Positions 43,339 through 51,299 of a stretch of 64,000 nt of DNA are shown piece after piece. Position numbers and translations under genes: made by a program. The notes beneath the pieces were generated by a model. That model had not been told where the DNA came from. It made no database searches and worked only from the letters and a program-made list of their open reading frames with translations. The stretch lies in the NCBI GenBank assembly GCA_038405435.1, contig JBBYHZ010000002.1, one strand, 5' to 3'. The DNA comes from Dryocola clanedunensis_A. Its GTDB lineage: Bacteria > Pseudomonadota > Gammaproteobacteria > Enterobacterales > Enterobacteriaceae. Within the stretch, counting starts at the first letter, position 1; each line of letters opens with the position of its first letter.

Positions 43339-44304
43339 ATGAGAAAAGTTAAGGTTTATCAGGAAGCATGGCCGCTGCATACGCCGTTTGTCATCTCGCG
43401 CGGTACCCGCAGCGAAGCCGTCGTTGTCGTGGTAGAGATAGAGGACGATGACGTTAAGGGCGTGGGCGAATGCACGCCGTACCCGCGCTACGGTGAAAGT
43501 GACGCTTCAGTACTGGCGCAAATCACCACCATACTTCCGCAGCTTGAACTGGGCATGACTCGTGAAGAGTTGCAGACGGCCCTGCCTGCCGGGGCTGCAC
43601 GTAACGCCGTGGATAGCGCTTTGTGGGATCTGGAGGCACGAAGTAAAAAAACAACCGTTTCTCACCTGGCTGAAGTGGTGCTACCGGAACTGGTGACCAC
43701 CGCGCAGACGGTAGGCATTGCCCCGCCTGAACAGATGGCAGCCGCTGCGGCGCTGCTGTGGCAGAAAGGGGCGCGGCTGTTGAAAATCAAACTCGACGAC
43801 AGGCTGATTACCGAACGTATGGTTGCTATTCGTGCGGCTGTGCCGGAAGCCGTTTTGATTGTGGACGCCAACGAAGCGTGGAAAAGCGAAGGGTTAGCCG
43901 CGCGCTGCCAGCTGCTGGCCGATCTGAACGTGGCGATGCTGGAACAGCCGTTGCCTGCCGGTAAAGACGGCACGCTGGCGAACTTTATTCATCCGTTACC
44001 GATCTGCGCTGACGAAAGCTGCCACACCCGCGAAAGCCTGGCGGCGCTGAAAGGGCGCTATGAGATGGTCAACGTCAAGCTGGATAAAACCGGGGGGCTG
44101 ACCGAGGCGCTGGCATTAACGCAGGCCGCGCGCGAGCAGGGTTTTGACGTGATGCTGGGATGCATGCTCTGTACCTCCCGCGCCATCGCCGCTGCGTTAC
44201 CGCTGGCGGCGAAGGTGCGCTTTGCCGATCTGGACGGGCCGACCTGGCTTGCGGTGGACGTCGAGCCCGCGCTGCATTTTGAAACAGGAAAACTCTTCCC
44301 GTAA
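43339..44304 (+). CDS. ycjG: L-Ala-D/L-Glu epimerase YcjG
   Basis: 321 residues from the ATG at 43339, the E. coli length; upstream ATGs crowd the AAGGG site. Enolase superfamily. The KIKLD catalytic lysine motif, metal ligands in LIVDANEAW, MLEQPLP and CADESCH, and the second lysine in MVNVKLDKTGGL are present. It epimerises L-Ala-D-Glu from murein recycling to L-Ala-L-Glu. The next genes mpaA and mppA serve the same pathway. Confidence 0.93.
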   Translation: MRKVKVYQEAWPLHTPFVISRGTRSEAVVVVVEIEDDDVKGVGECTPYPRYGESDASVLAQITTILPQLELGMTREELQTALPAGAARNAVDSALWDLEARSKKTTVSHLAEVVLPELVTTAQTVGIAPPEQMAAAAALLWQKGARLLKIKLDDRLITERMVAIRAAVPEAVLIVDANEAWKSEGLAARCQLLADLNVAMLEQPLPAGKDGTLANFIHPLPICADESCHTRESLAALKGRYEMVNVKLDKTGGLTEALALTQAAREQGFDVMLGCMLCTSRAIAAALPLAAKVRFADLDGPTWLAVDVEPALHFETGKLFP

Positions 44305-44309
44305 AACGC

Positions 44310-45017
44310 TTAGCGCTGCCAGTGCAGCAGGCCCATCATGGCATCCAGATAGCGCTCGCTGGCCTCATCCGCTGAAACAGGCGGGAACTCTGCGGTAATG
44401 CACGGCAGGTTCAGATCGGCACACCAGCTGCCGAATGAGCCTGGCGTTTCGTAGCCCACGCTGGTTACCAGCGGCAACTCGAAGGCGTCCGCCAGCCAGC
44501 TCCCCAACGGCGAGCCGTGGGGATCTTCAATGCAGCCCAGCGGGTCGTGAAATGAAACAACCCATGCGGGTGTGAGCGAGTGGATTAGCTGGCAAAGGGC
44601 GGCAGTCTCTGGCTCTGAGCCTGGTTTCGCCCCGGTGGACAACACCACGTCTCGCTCCTCCGCGCTGCTGTTCCAGCGGTATACCGTTTCCCCTGGCTTC
44701 CAGTTGGCCGAAGGGAAATTGCGGTTGAGATCGACGCCGTTGGCATTGGCGCGCAGGCCAAGCTGACAGCCATCCGGGTTGACGGCGAGCACCACATGAT
44801 GGCGGCGATACCTGGATTCCAGCGTGCGTAGCGCGCAGGAAAGGGTGACCATCGCGGCATTTTCATCACCGTGCGTACCGGCAATAATCAGCCCGCTGCG
44901 GGTTTCAGAAGGGCTGGCCGGAAACCAGAGCAGGGGGGCGCCGAACACGGATTTACCGTAGCGTTCGCTACCCTTAGGCAGATGACCCCGTTGCGGGCGA
45001 GGGCGGTGACCTGGCAT
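44310..45017 (-). CDS. mpaA: Murein peptide amidase A (MpaA)
   Basis: 235 residues from the ATG at 45017, picked because AAGGA lies 5 bases before it; a start at 45050 has no site. M14-type zinc carboxypeptidase: AGTHGDENAA (His and Glu ligands), VDLNRNFP, and the third ligand in VVSFHDPLG; catalytic Glu in CITAEFPP. It cuts the gamma-D-Glu-diaminopimelate bond of murein tripeptide in the cytoplasm. Convergent with ycjG, which uses its product L-Ala-D-Glu. Confidence 0.92.
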   Translation of the reverse strand: MPGHRPRPQRGHLPKGSERYGKSVFGAPLLWFPASPSETRSGLIIAGTHGDENAAMVTLSCALRTLESRYRRHHVVLAVNPDGCQLGLRANANGVDLNRNFPSANWKPGETVYRWNSSAEERDVVLSTGAKPGSEPETAALCQLIHSLTPAWVVSFHDPLGCIEDPHGSPLGSWLADAFELPLVTSVGYETPGSFGSWCADLNLPCITAEFPPVSADEASERYLDAMMGLLHWQR

Positions 45018-45114
45018 AGCTGTCCTTAATATCGGGAGATAATGATTCATCAGTAATAGCAGTGTTTAATCACAATCTCATCTAAAACAAGCGGCTGCCA
45101 GGCGGAAGCGGAGA

Positions 45115-45582
45115 TTATTTCGCCTCTTCCCCATAAAGATCGTTGGCGACTTCGCCTTTGAACGGCTGCAGGCCATCACAGGCATAGACATGACTCCCCA
45201 GCGCCAGGCTGTACTCCATACCTTTAAGATTGTTTATCGCGCCGCCCCAGACGATATCCGGTCGGCCAGTTGAGTCTTCAATAAAGGTCCGGGACAGGCT
45301 GTCGAACTTCACCGGCAAATATTTATCGTACTGTTTGTTGGCGGCGTTTTCGGTGGTTGAGGCAAAGAGATCTAGCTCGCCGGATTTATTGTTTTTCAGC
45401 GCGATAATCGTACGCCCGGCATTTTTACCCTTCATAGCAGCAGACTGGATTTCGATACTTTTCCCGCAAAGCTGATGCTCTGTGGCCTTGAGATTACCAA
45501 GCATTGCTGGCGCAGGTTCTGCAGCCCAGGCCGCGTTGAGACAGCCGGCAAGTAACGCCAGCAAAAGAGAGGTGCGTAACAT
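45115..45582 (-). CDS. Unknown small periplasmic protein
   Basis: 155 residues. Signal peptide MLRTSLLLALLAGCLNAAWA cleaved before AEP. The mature part has two cysteines (QLCGKS, YACDGL), about 39 and 134, which could form a disulfide, and a polar, mostly beta-looking sequence. Not recognised as a named family. It stands between mpaA and mppA where E. coli has ycjY and pgrR, so a link with murein peptide recycling is possible but not shown. Confidence 0.7.
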   Translation of the reverse strand: MLRTSLLLALLAGCLNAAWAAEPAPAMLGNLKATEHQLCGKSIEIQSAAMKGKNAGRTIIALKNNKSGELDLFASTTENAANKQYDKYLPVKFDSLSRTFIEDSTGRPDIVWGGAINNLKGMEYSLALGSHVYACDGLQPFKGEVANDLYGEEAK

Positions 45583-45842
45583 CTAAAGTCCTTGTAATCA
45601 ATATTGATAATTAACAGGCAATGATATGAGGGATTTCTTGCGCACGATCCGTCAGAAAGTGCTATTTCGGGGTCAAAAACCATTTTTCAGAATTTGAAGC
45701 CTGAGTATTTTTATTAAAAACGTTGTCTGCCGGGGCTAAATCACGATGCACGGTTGCATAAAAGCATGTAGTTTGCTTTTCTTATTGGCAAAACAAGCAA
45801 TTGCGCCACGTAAGCCACCTTACTATCTCTGAAGGGTAACGG

Positions 45843-47462
45843 ATGAAAACAACTTTTCGCATTACCTGCTGTGCGCTGGCCGTAGCGTGCACGTTCTCTA
45901 CCGCCTGGGCTGCCGATGTGCCTGCCGGGGCTAAACTTGCGCCGAAGCAGGAGCTGGTTCGCCATATTAAAGATGAACCCGCCTCTCTTGATCCGATGAA
46001 AGCCGTTGGGCTGCCCGAAATTCAGGTTATCCGCGATCTGTTTGAAGGCCTGGTTAATCAGAATGAAAAAGGGGAGCTGGTACCGGGCGTTGCCACTAAA
46101 TGGCAAAGCAACGATAACCGCACCTGGACCTTTACCCTGCGTGACGATGCCCGCTGGTCTGACGGCAGCCCGGTGACCGCCCAGGATTTCGTCTATAGCT
46201 GGCAGCGTCTGGTCGACCCTAAAAATACCTCCCCGTTTGCGTGGTTCGCAGCCCTCGCGGGCATGACTAACGCACAGGCGATCATCGACGGCAAAATGCC
46301 GGTAGATAAGCTGGGCGTAACCGCAGTTGATGCCAGAACTTTACGCGTTCAGCTCGATAAGCCGGTGCCTTACCTGCCTAATCTGACGGCTAACTTCTCG
46401 CTCTTCCCTGTGCCGAAAGCAGTGGTGGAAAAATTTGGTCAGGACTGGACGAAACCGGGTAACCTGGTAGGTAACGGTGCGTATACGCTCAGCCAGCGCG
46501 TGGTGAATGAAAAACTGGTCGTGGTGCCAAATACCCACTACTGGGATAACGCCAAAACCGTGCTGACGAAGGTGACCTTCGTGCCCATCAACCAGGAAAC
46601 GGCGGCCACTAAGCGCTACCTGGCCGGGGACATCGACATCACCGAGTCCTTCCCGAAAGTGATGTACCAGAAGCTGCTGAAAGATATCCCCGGTCAGGTT
46701 TATACCCCGCCGCAGCTCGGCACCTATTACTATGCGTTTAACACCCGGAAAGGCCCGACGGCGGATCAGCGTGTGCGGCTGGCGCTGAGCATGACAATCG
46801 ACCGGCGCATCATGGCGGACAAGGTGCTGGGCACCGGCGAGAAGCCAGCCTGGCGCTTCACTCCGGACGTCACGGCAGGCTTTAAGCCGGAACAATCTCC
46901 CTTTGAGCAAATGAGCCAGCAGGAAGCAAACGCGCAGGCGAAGACTCTGCTTCAGGCCGCAGGCTACGGCCCGAACAAGCCGCTGCAGCTAACCCTGCTG
47001 TATAACACTTCCGAGAACCATCAGAAAATTGCCATCGCGGTGGCGTCTATGTGGAAGAAAAATCTCGGCGTGGCCGTCAAGCTGCAAAACCAGGAGTGGA
47101 AAACCTACATCGACAGCCGCAATACCGGCAATTTCGACGTGATTCGCGCGTCGTGGGTAGGGGATTACAACGAGCCGTCGACGTTCCTGTCTCTTCTTAC
47201 CTCCACCCACAGCGGCAATATTTCACGTTTTAACTCACCGGCGTACGACAAGCTCCTGACTCAGGCCAGCCAGGAAGTTACCGATGAGGCGCGTAATAAA
47301 GATTACAACCAGGCTGAAAGGATCATCCAGGAGCAGGCGCCGATTGCGCCGATTTATCAGTACACCAACGGGCGTCTGATTAAACCGTGGCTTAAGGGTT
47401 ATCCGATCAACAACCCGGAAGACGTGGCCTACAGCCGTACCATGTATCTTCTGGCGCACTGA
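45843..47462 (+). CDS. mppA: Murein tripeptide-binding periplasmic protein MppA
   Basis: 539 residues (E. coli 537). Signal peptide MKTTFRITCCALAVACTFST and following AWA, cleaved before ADVPAG. Family 5 peptide-binding protein close to OppA (VTAQDFVYSWQRLVDPKNTS, PVGNGAYTL-like VGNGAYTLSQ). It hands L-Ala-D-Glu-meso-DAP to the OppBCDF permease for recycling, where MpaA and YcjG take over. The region 45590-45842 upstream holds only its AT-rich promoter. Confidence 0.94.
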   Translation: MKTTFRITCCALAVACTFSTAWAADVPAGAKLAPKQELVRHIKDEPASLDPMKAVGLPEIQVIRDLFEGLVNQNEKGELVPGVATKWQSNDNRTWTFTLRDDARWSDGSPVTAQDFVYSWQRLVDPKNTSPFAWFAALAGMTNAQAIIDGKMPVDKLGVTAVDARTLRVQLDKPVPYLPNLTANFSLFPVPKAVVEKFGQDWTKPGNLVGNGAYTLSQRVVNEKLVVVPNTHYWDNAKTVLTKVTFVPINQETAATKRYLAGDIDITESFPKVMYQKLLKDIPGQVYTPPQLGTYYYAFNTRKGPTADQRVRLALSMTIDRRIMADKVLGTGEKPAWRFTPDVTAGFKPEQSPFEQMSQQEANAQAKTLLQAAGYGPNKPLQLTLLYNTSENHQKIAIAVASMWKKNLGVAVKLQNQEWKTYIDSRNTGNFDVIRASWVGDYNEPSTFLSLLTSTHSGNISRFNSPAYDKLLTQASQEVTDEARNKDYNQAERIIQEQAPIAPIYQYTNGRLIKPWLKGYPINNPEDVAYSRTMYLLAH

Positions 47463-47531
47463 CAAAATCCCGGCCCGCCCGCAGGTGCTATTATTGACAC
47501 AGGCGAGTAGACAAACGTTCGGAGGTGACAA

Positions 47532-47798
47532 ATGGCATCCGGGTGGGCAAATGATGATGCAGTGCAGGAACAAATCGACAGCACGATAGACGACGCTATC
47601 GCCCGCGCGCGCAGCGAATTACCAACAGGTGAAAGCCTGGAATATTGCGAAGAGTGCGGGGACCCCATCCCGCAGGCCAGGCGTAAGGCGATTCCCGGCG
47701 TCAGGCTGTGCGTGAAATGCCAGCAGGAAGAAGACGCCAGAAAAGCCACCTTCTCCGGCTACAACCGCCGGGGTTCAAAAGACAGCCAGCTGCGTTAA
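47532..47798 (+). CDS. ybiI: DksA/TraR-type C4 zinc-finger protein YbiI
   Basis: 88 residues, the length of E. coli YbiI and nearly identical in its last third (YNRRGSKDSQLR). Zinc finger CEECGDP...CVKCQQE. It may touch RNA polymerase as DksA does, but it lacks the long coiled coil; function unknown. In E. coli ybiI is elsewhere on the chromosome, so its place between mppA and zntB is a difference. GGAGGTG precedes the ATG. Confidence 0.9.
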   Translation: MASGWANDDAVQEQIDSTIDDAIARARSELPTGESLEYCEECGDPIPQARRKAIPGVRLCVKCQQEEDARKATFSGYNRRGSKDSQLR

Positions 47799-47918
47799 CT
47801 CCCCGATCCAGATACCCTCACTTTCCCTGTTAATTCAGCGCGATTGCCATCATGGCTGTTGAATAACTAACGAAGATGGCTAGACTGGCAGCAGAGTCTT
47901 TTGGCTGGAGAGAAAGCA

Positions 47919-48902
47919 GTGGATGTAATTAATGGAGCCGAGCTTCAGGTGCCGGACGCGGTCTTTGCCTGGCAGCTGGACGGCTGTGGCGGCGTCAGAC
48001 CTGTCGAAAATGATACTATCATCGACAGCGAGCATCCTTGCTGGCTGCACCTGAACTACACCAATCGCGACAGCGCCGAATGGCTGGAAAAAACCCCGCT
48101 TTTGCCTAACTACGTGCGCGATGCGCTGTCCGGTGAAAGTTTGCGCCCGCGGGTATCGCGGGTGGGTGAGGGAACGCTCATCACCCTGCGCTGCATCAAC
48201 GGCAGCACCGATGAGCGTCCGGACCAGCTGGTGGCTATGCGCCTGTACATGGACGAGCGGCTTATCGTTTCTACCCGGCAGAGGCAGGTGCTGGCGCTGG
48301 ACGACGTGGTAAACGATCTCAACGAAGGCACCGGGCCTACGGACTGCGGCAGCTGGCTGGTGGACGTCTGCGATGCCCTGACCGACCACGCGAGCGAATT
48401 TATCGAACAGCTGCACGACAAAATCATCGACCTTGAAGATAACCTGCTCGATCAGCAGATCCCGCCGCGCGGTTTCCTTGCGCTGCTGCGCAAACAGCTG
48501 ATTGTTATGCGTCGCTATATGGCACCGCAGCGTGACGTCTATGCGCGCCTGTCCAGCGAGCGTCTGCCGTGGATGACCGACGACCATCGCCGCCGCATGC
48601 AGGACATCTCTGACCGGCTTGGGCGCGGGCTCGATGAAATCGACTCCTGTATTGCCCGCACGGCCATAATGACCGACGAAATCTCGACGGTGATGCAGGA
48701 GGCCATGGGCCGCCGTACCTATACCATGTCGCTGATGGCGATGGTCTTTTTACCCAGCACCTTCCTGACCGGCCTGTTCGGCGTCAACCTTGGCGGCATC
48801 CCCGGCGGCAGCTGGCACTTTGGCTTCAGCCTGTTCTGCATAATGTTGGTGGTCGTGATAGGGGGTGTTGCCTGGTGGTTACATCGCAGTAAATGGTTGT
48901 AA
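47919..48902 (+). CDS. zntB: Zinc transporter ZntB (CorA family)
   Basis: 327 residues from the GTG at 47919, the E. coli length, with GGAGAG upstream; a TTG at 47901 is less likely. Large cytoplasmic funnel domain, long helix (about 150-265), then two membrane helices: YTMSLMAMVFLPSTFLTGLF with the GVN selectivity motif (FGVNLGG), and the last helix before HRSKWL. It moves Zn2+, and was later shown to act as a proton-coupled importer in E. coli. Confidence 0.95.
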   Translation: MDVINGAELQVPDAVFAWQLDGCGGVRPVENDTIIDSEHPCWLHLNYTNRDSAEWLEKTPLLPNYVRDALSGESLRPRVSRVGEGTLITLRCINGSTDERPDQLVAMRLYMDERLIVSTRQRQVLALDDVVNDLNEGTGPTDCGSWLVDVCDALTDHASEFIEQLHDKIIDLEDNLLDQQIPPRGFLALLRKQLIVMRRYMAPQRDVYARLSSERLPWMTDDHRRRMQDISDRLGRGLDEIDSCIARTAIMTDEISTVMQEAMGRRTYTMSLMAMVFLPSTFLTGLFGVNLGGIPGGSWHFGFSLFCIMLVVVIGGVAWWLHRSKWL

Positions 48903-48948
48903 AATTTCAGATTATTTGCGCAAGGCAGGGCAGGAAATGCCGTCTAAA

Positions 48949-48962
48949 TTGAGCAAAGTCAA
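48949..48962 (+). promoter_or_regulatory. FNR box of fnrS
   Basis: TTGAGCAAAGTCAA fits the FNR consensus TTGAT-N4-ATCAA, with symmetric TTGA/TCAA halves. Its centre lies about 42 bases before the expected fnrS start, the class II activator position, as in E. coli. Confidence 0.82.
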
Positions 48963-48997
48963 TAAATCACCGGGCGGGGAGGTGCAAAATCTCTCTT

Positions 48998-49120
48998 GCA
49001 GGTGAATGCAACGTCAAGCGATGGGCGTTGCGCTCCATATTGTCTTACTTCCTTTTTTTTGAATTACTGCATAGCACAATTGATTCGTACGACGCCGGCT
49101 TTGATAGTCGGCTTTTTTTT
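48998..49120 (+). ncRNA. fnrS: FnrS small RNA
   Basis: About 123 nt, almost identical by recall to E. coli FnrS: the 5' GCAGGTGAATGCAACGTCAA, the middle TGGGCGTTGCGCTCC, and the terminator stem GCCGGC/GTCGGC followed by eight T. An anaerobically induced, Hfq-binding RNA that lowers expression of aerobic enzymes such as SodB and others. It lies right after zntB as in E. coli and has the FNR box at the right distance. The exact 5' end is inferred. Confidence 0.93.
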
Positions 49121-49183
49121 GTCTGCTGCCCCATCCTGAATGGCGTTGTCTATGCTTAAAGGGAGACACAACAGGAGGCAAAG

Positions 49184-49333
49184 ATGAACGAACATCGCGG
49201 CATGTTGATGAGTGACCCGGTTCCATCCGACCCGGTACCGATCCCCGATCCCATTCCGAAACCGCAGCCAATACCCGATCCGCCGATAGATCCCGATCCG
49301 AAACCGATAATCGACCCGCCACCGCATATGTGA
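49184..49333 (+). CDS. Proline-rich 49-residue small protein
   Basis: An ORF of 50 codons with a perfect AGGAGG site 6 bases before its ATG. After MNEHRGMLMS the protein is a string of short Pro-Asp/Ile/Lys units (for example VPIPDPIPKPQPIPDPP); 18 of 49 residues are proline, and it has no signal peptide or membrane segment. Such composition suggests an extended polyproline chain. Not recognised as a named family. It begins about 60 bases after the fnrS terminator and ends before the convergent ttcA. The strong ribosome site argues that it is translated; polyproline stretches might need EF-P. Confidence 0.65.
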   Translation: MNEHRGMLMSDPVPSDPVPIPDPIPKPQPIPDPPIDPDPKPIIDPPPHM

Positions 49334-49339
49334 AGCTTT

Positions 49340-49360
49340 CCCTCTCCAGAACGGAGAGGG
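49340..49360. terminator. Hairpin between the proline-rich gene and ttcA
   Basis: CCCTCTCC (49340-49347) and GGAGAGGG (49353-49360) form a perfect 8-bp stem with a 5-base loop. No long T run follows on either strand, so it may act as a bidirectional terminator or as a 3'-end stabiliser. Confidence 0.5.
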
Positions 49361-49369
49361 ATGAAAGGC

Positions 49370-50290
49370 TTATTTGATTTCCAGCACTTCCAGACGCTGC
49401 AGCGGGGCGTCGCTGTCGTCCTCTTCCGGCTGCCAGCCAGCAGGCTGCATCGGGAGTTCTTCACGGTCAAAGGCCAGGTCGCCCCCGTCCACGACTTCAG
49501 CGCCGTGCTGCAGGCCTTTAAAGTCGAACAGGTCGGTATCGCACAGATGTGAAGGCACAACGTTCTGCATGGCGCTGAACATAGTTTCAATGCGGCCTGG
49601 ATAGCGCTTATCCCAGTCGCGCAGCATATCGCCAATTACCTGACGCTGCAGGTTCGGCTGCGAGCCGCACAGGTTGCAAGGAATGATTGGGTATTCGCGC
49701 GCAACGGCAAAACGTTCGATATCTTTTTCACGGCAGTAGGCCAGCGGACGAATAACAATGTGCTTACCGTCGTCGCTCATCAGCTTCGGCGGCATGCCTT
49801 TCATTTTGCCGCCGTAGAACATGTTCAGGAACAGCGTCTGCAGGATATCGTCACGGTGGTGGCCGAGCGCGATTTTTGTCGCGCCAAGTTCGGTTGCCGT
49901 GCGATACAGAATGCCGCGGCGCAGGCGTGAACACAGCGAGCAGGTTGTTTTCCCTTCCGGGATCTTCTCTTTTACGATGCCGTAGGTATTCTCTTCGACA
50001 ATCTTGTACTCAACCCCGATGCTCTCAAGGTAGGCGGGCAGGATATGCTCCGGGAAGCCAGGCTGTTTCTGGTCAAGGTTAACCGCGATCAGGCTGAAGT
50101 TAATCGGTGCGCTCTGCTGCAGATTGCGCAGGATTTCCAGCATCGTGTAGCTGTCTTTACCGCCGGAAAGGCAGACCATGATGCGGTCGCCTTCTTCAAT
50201 CATGTTGTAATCCGCGATCGCTTCACCCACGTTACGGCGAAGACGTTTCTGAAGTTTATTGAGGTTGTACTGCTCTTTTTGACTGGTCAT
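49370..50290 (-). CDS. ttcA: tRNA 2-thiocytidine(32) synthetase TtcA
   Basis: 306 residues (E. coli 311). PP-loop ATPase motif SGGKDS at 42-47; cysteine pairs Cys117/Cys120 (TTCSLCS) and Cys205/Cys208 (IPCNLCG), which bind a [4Fe-4S] cluster and carry sulfur to C32 of several tRNAs. The C-terminal ~30 residues are acidic and variable. In E. coli K-12 the Rac prophage is integrated in ttcA; here the gene is whole. Confidence 0.95.
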   Translation of the reverse strand: MTSQKEQYNLNKLQKRLRRNVGEAIADYNMIEEGDRIMVCLSGGKDSYTMLEILRNLQQSAPINFSLIAVNLDQKQPGFPEHILPAYLESIGVEYKIVEENTYGIVKEKIPEGKTTCSLCSRLRRGILYRTATELGATKIALGHHRDDILQTLFLNMFYGGKMKGMPPKLMSDDGKHIVIRPLAYCREKDIERFAVAREYPIIPCNLCGSQPNLQRQVIGDMLRDWDKRYPGRIETMFSAMQNVVPSHLCDTDLFDFKGLQHGAEVVDGGDLAFDREELPMQPAGWQPEEDDSDAPLQRLEVLEIK

Positions 50291-50544
50291 GGAGTTCTCG
50301 GGCTATAAACCAATACGCGTAACGCGCAATGCTGGCGTGTATGGTACGGATTGGCGAGCCGAATGCCAGCATGATTTGCACCCCGTCTGCATCTGTCCGG
50401 TACTGAACAAGGGAAGCCACACGTTTTATGCCGGGTTGTGTTTATCAGAGAAGTAGATAACAGGGGGAAGGGGCGGCGAGACACTGACCTCTTACATGCT
50501 GATTATGTGCGGAAATCCATATCCTGAAACCAGCATCTCACCAT

Positions 50545-50574
50545 AATAAAAAGAGCGCCAACGGACATTGGCGC
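50545..50574 (-). terminator. Orphan minus-strand terminator upstream of ttcA
   Basis: GCGCCAA (50555-50561) and TTGGCGC (50568-50574) form a perfect stem; on the minus strand it is followed by TCTTTTTATT. No gene ends here on that strand, so it may end an unannotated small RNA from the AT-rich stretch 50580-50770. The rest of 50291-50544 holds nothing recognised besides the ttcA promoter region. Confidence 0.6.
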
Positions 50575-50836
50575 CTGGGCTTAGTGGCCCTAATAAGAAA
50601 CTGTCACCTGTAGAGTAACGCGGCGATCATAATTAATTGCGGGAGATTAATCATCGGGAGAGTGATTTATAAATAAATGTTTGCTGGTATAAGTGCTTAC
50701 ATTTTTGATTAACGCATAATTTGTATGGTTAATTTGACTTGTGTATTATCCACCGCCTGACTTTCCAGTCAGCAAAGCCCGAACGCACAATTTTTAATCG
50801 CGCGTTGGGGAAAACGGCCTCAGGAAGGGTCATTAT

Positions 50837-50910
50837 CCGCCACTAGCTCATCGGGAAGAGCGACAACCAGGATGTTGTAGTACGGGGTTCGAGGCTCCGG
50901 TGGCGGTCCA
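50837..50910 (+). tRNA. tRNA-like element with a six-base anticodon loop (probable tRNA pseudogene)
   Basis: A 74-base cloverleaf can be drawn. Acceptor arms CCGCCAC (50837-50843) and GTGGCGG (50900-50906) pair perfectly, followed by T and an encoded CCA. D arm GCTC/GAGC with loop ATCGGGAA; anticodon stem ACAAC/GTTGT; T arm CGGGG/CTCCG with loop TTCGAGG. The anticodon loop is CAGGAT, one base short and without U33, so normal decoding is unlikely. A run CTTTTT follows. It could be a decayed tRNA or a tRNA-mimic RNA. No canonical isotype was recognised. Confidence 0.5.
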
Positions 50911-51100
50911 ACTTTTTAGATCCAATCCTCTGTTACCGACGCTGAACGTCCCAGCAACCACTCTCCAGATTCCGCAGCAATTAAGCCTGCATAAATTCGC
51001 ACTTAACCGTGACTGTAATGCAATGATTTGGATTAAGTTCCTTAAAAATCAATAAGAATATATCCGTGCATTGTTCATGGAGGATGTTTATACATAGTAA

Positions 51101-51185
51101 ACCTGTCACGGAAAAGACAGGAAGACTTCTGGTACTGCTGTGTGTTTACGGGGCCTGATCGATGTCGACAGGCTCCCGGATTTTT
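51101..51185 (+). ncRNA. mcaS: McaS-like small RNA
   Basis: About 85 nt. The stretch ACTGCTGTGTGT followed by a terminator whose loop reads GATGTCGACAGGCTC and a run of five T matches the 3' half of E. coli McaS as remembered. The 5' stem is different in sequence but keeps its place (CCTGTC/GACAGG, 51102-51120). TATACA at 51089-51094 is a fitting -10. McaS acts with Hfq on csgD, flhD and pgaA messages. In E. coli it lies a few kb away, on the other side of zntB. The 5' end is inferred. Confidence 0.68.
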
Positions 51186-51299
51186 CCCCTCTTCTACAGC
51201 CCTTACACCCCTGCTGAATCAAATACCGTGAAGAGACGCAATGGCGGCCCCGCCAGGTTGTGCTAGTTTTTTTATGGGACATCATAAGAGAGCGGGTTA

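Noticed and set aside
49370..50290. Prophage integration in ttcA
   Set aside because: The ttcA frame is complete with a normal C terminus and no integrase or phage genes are in the window.
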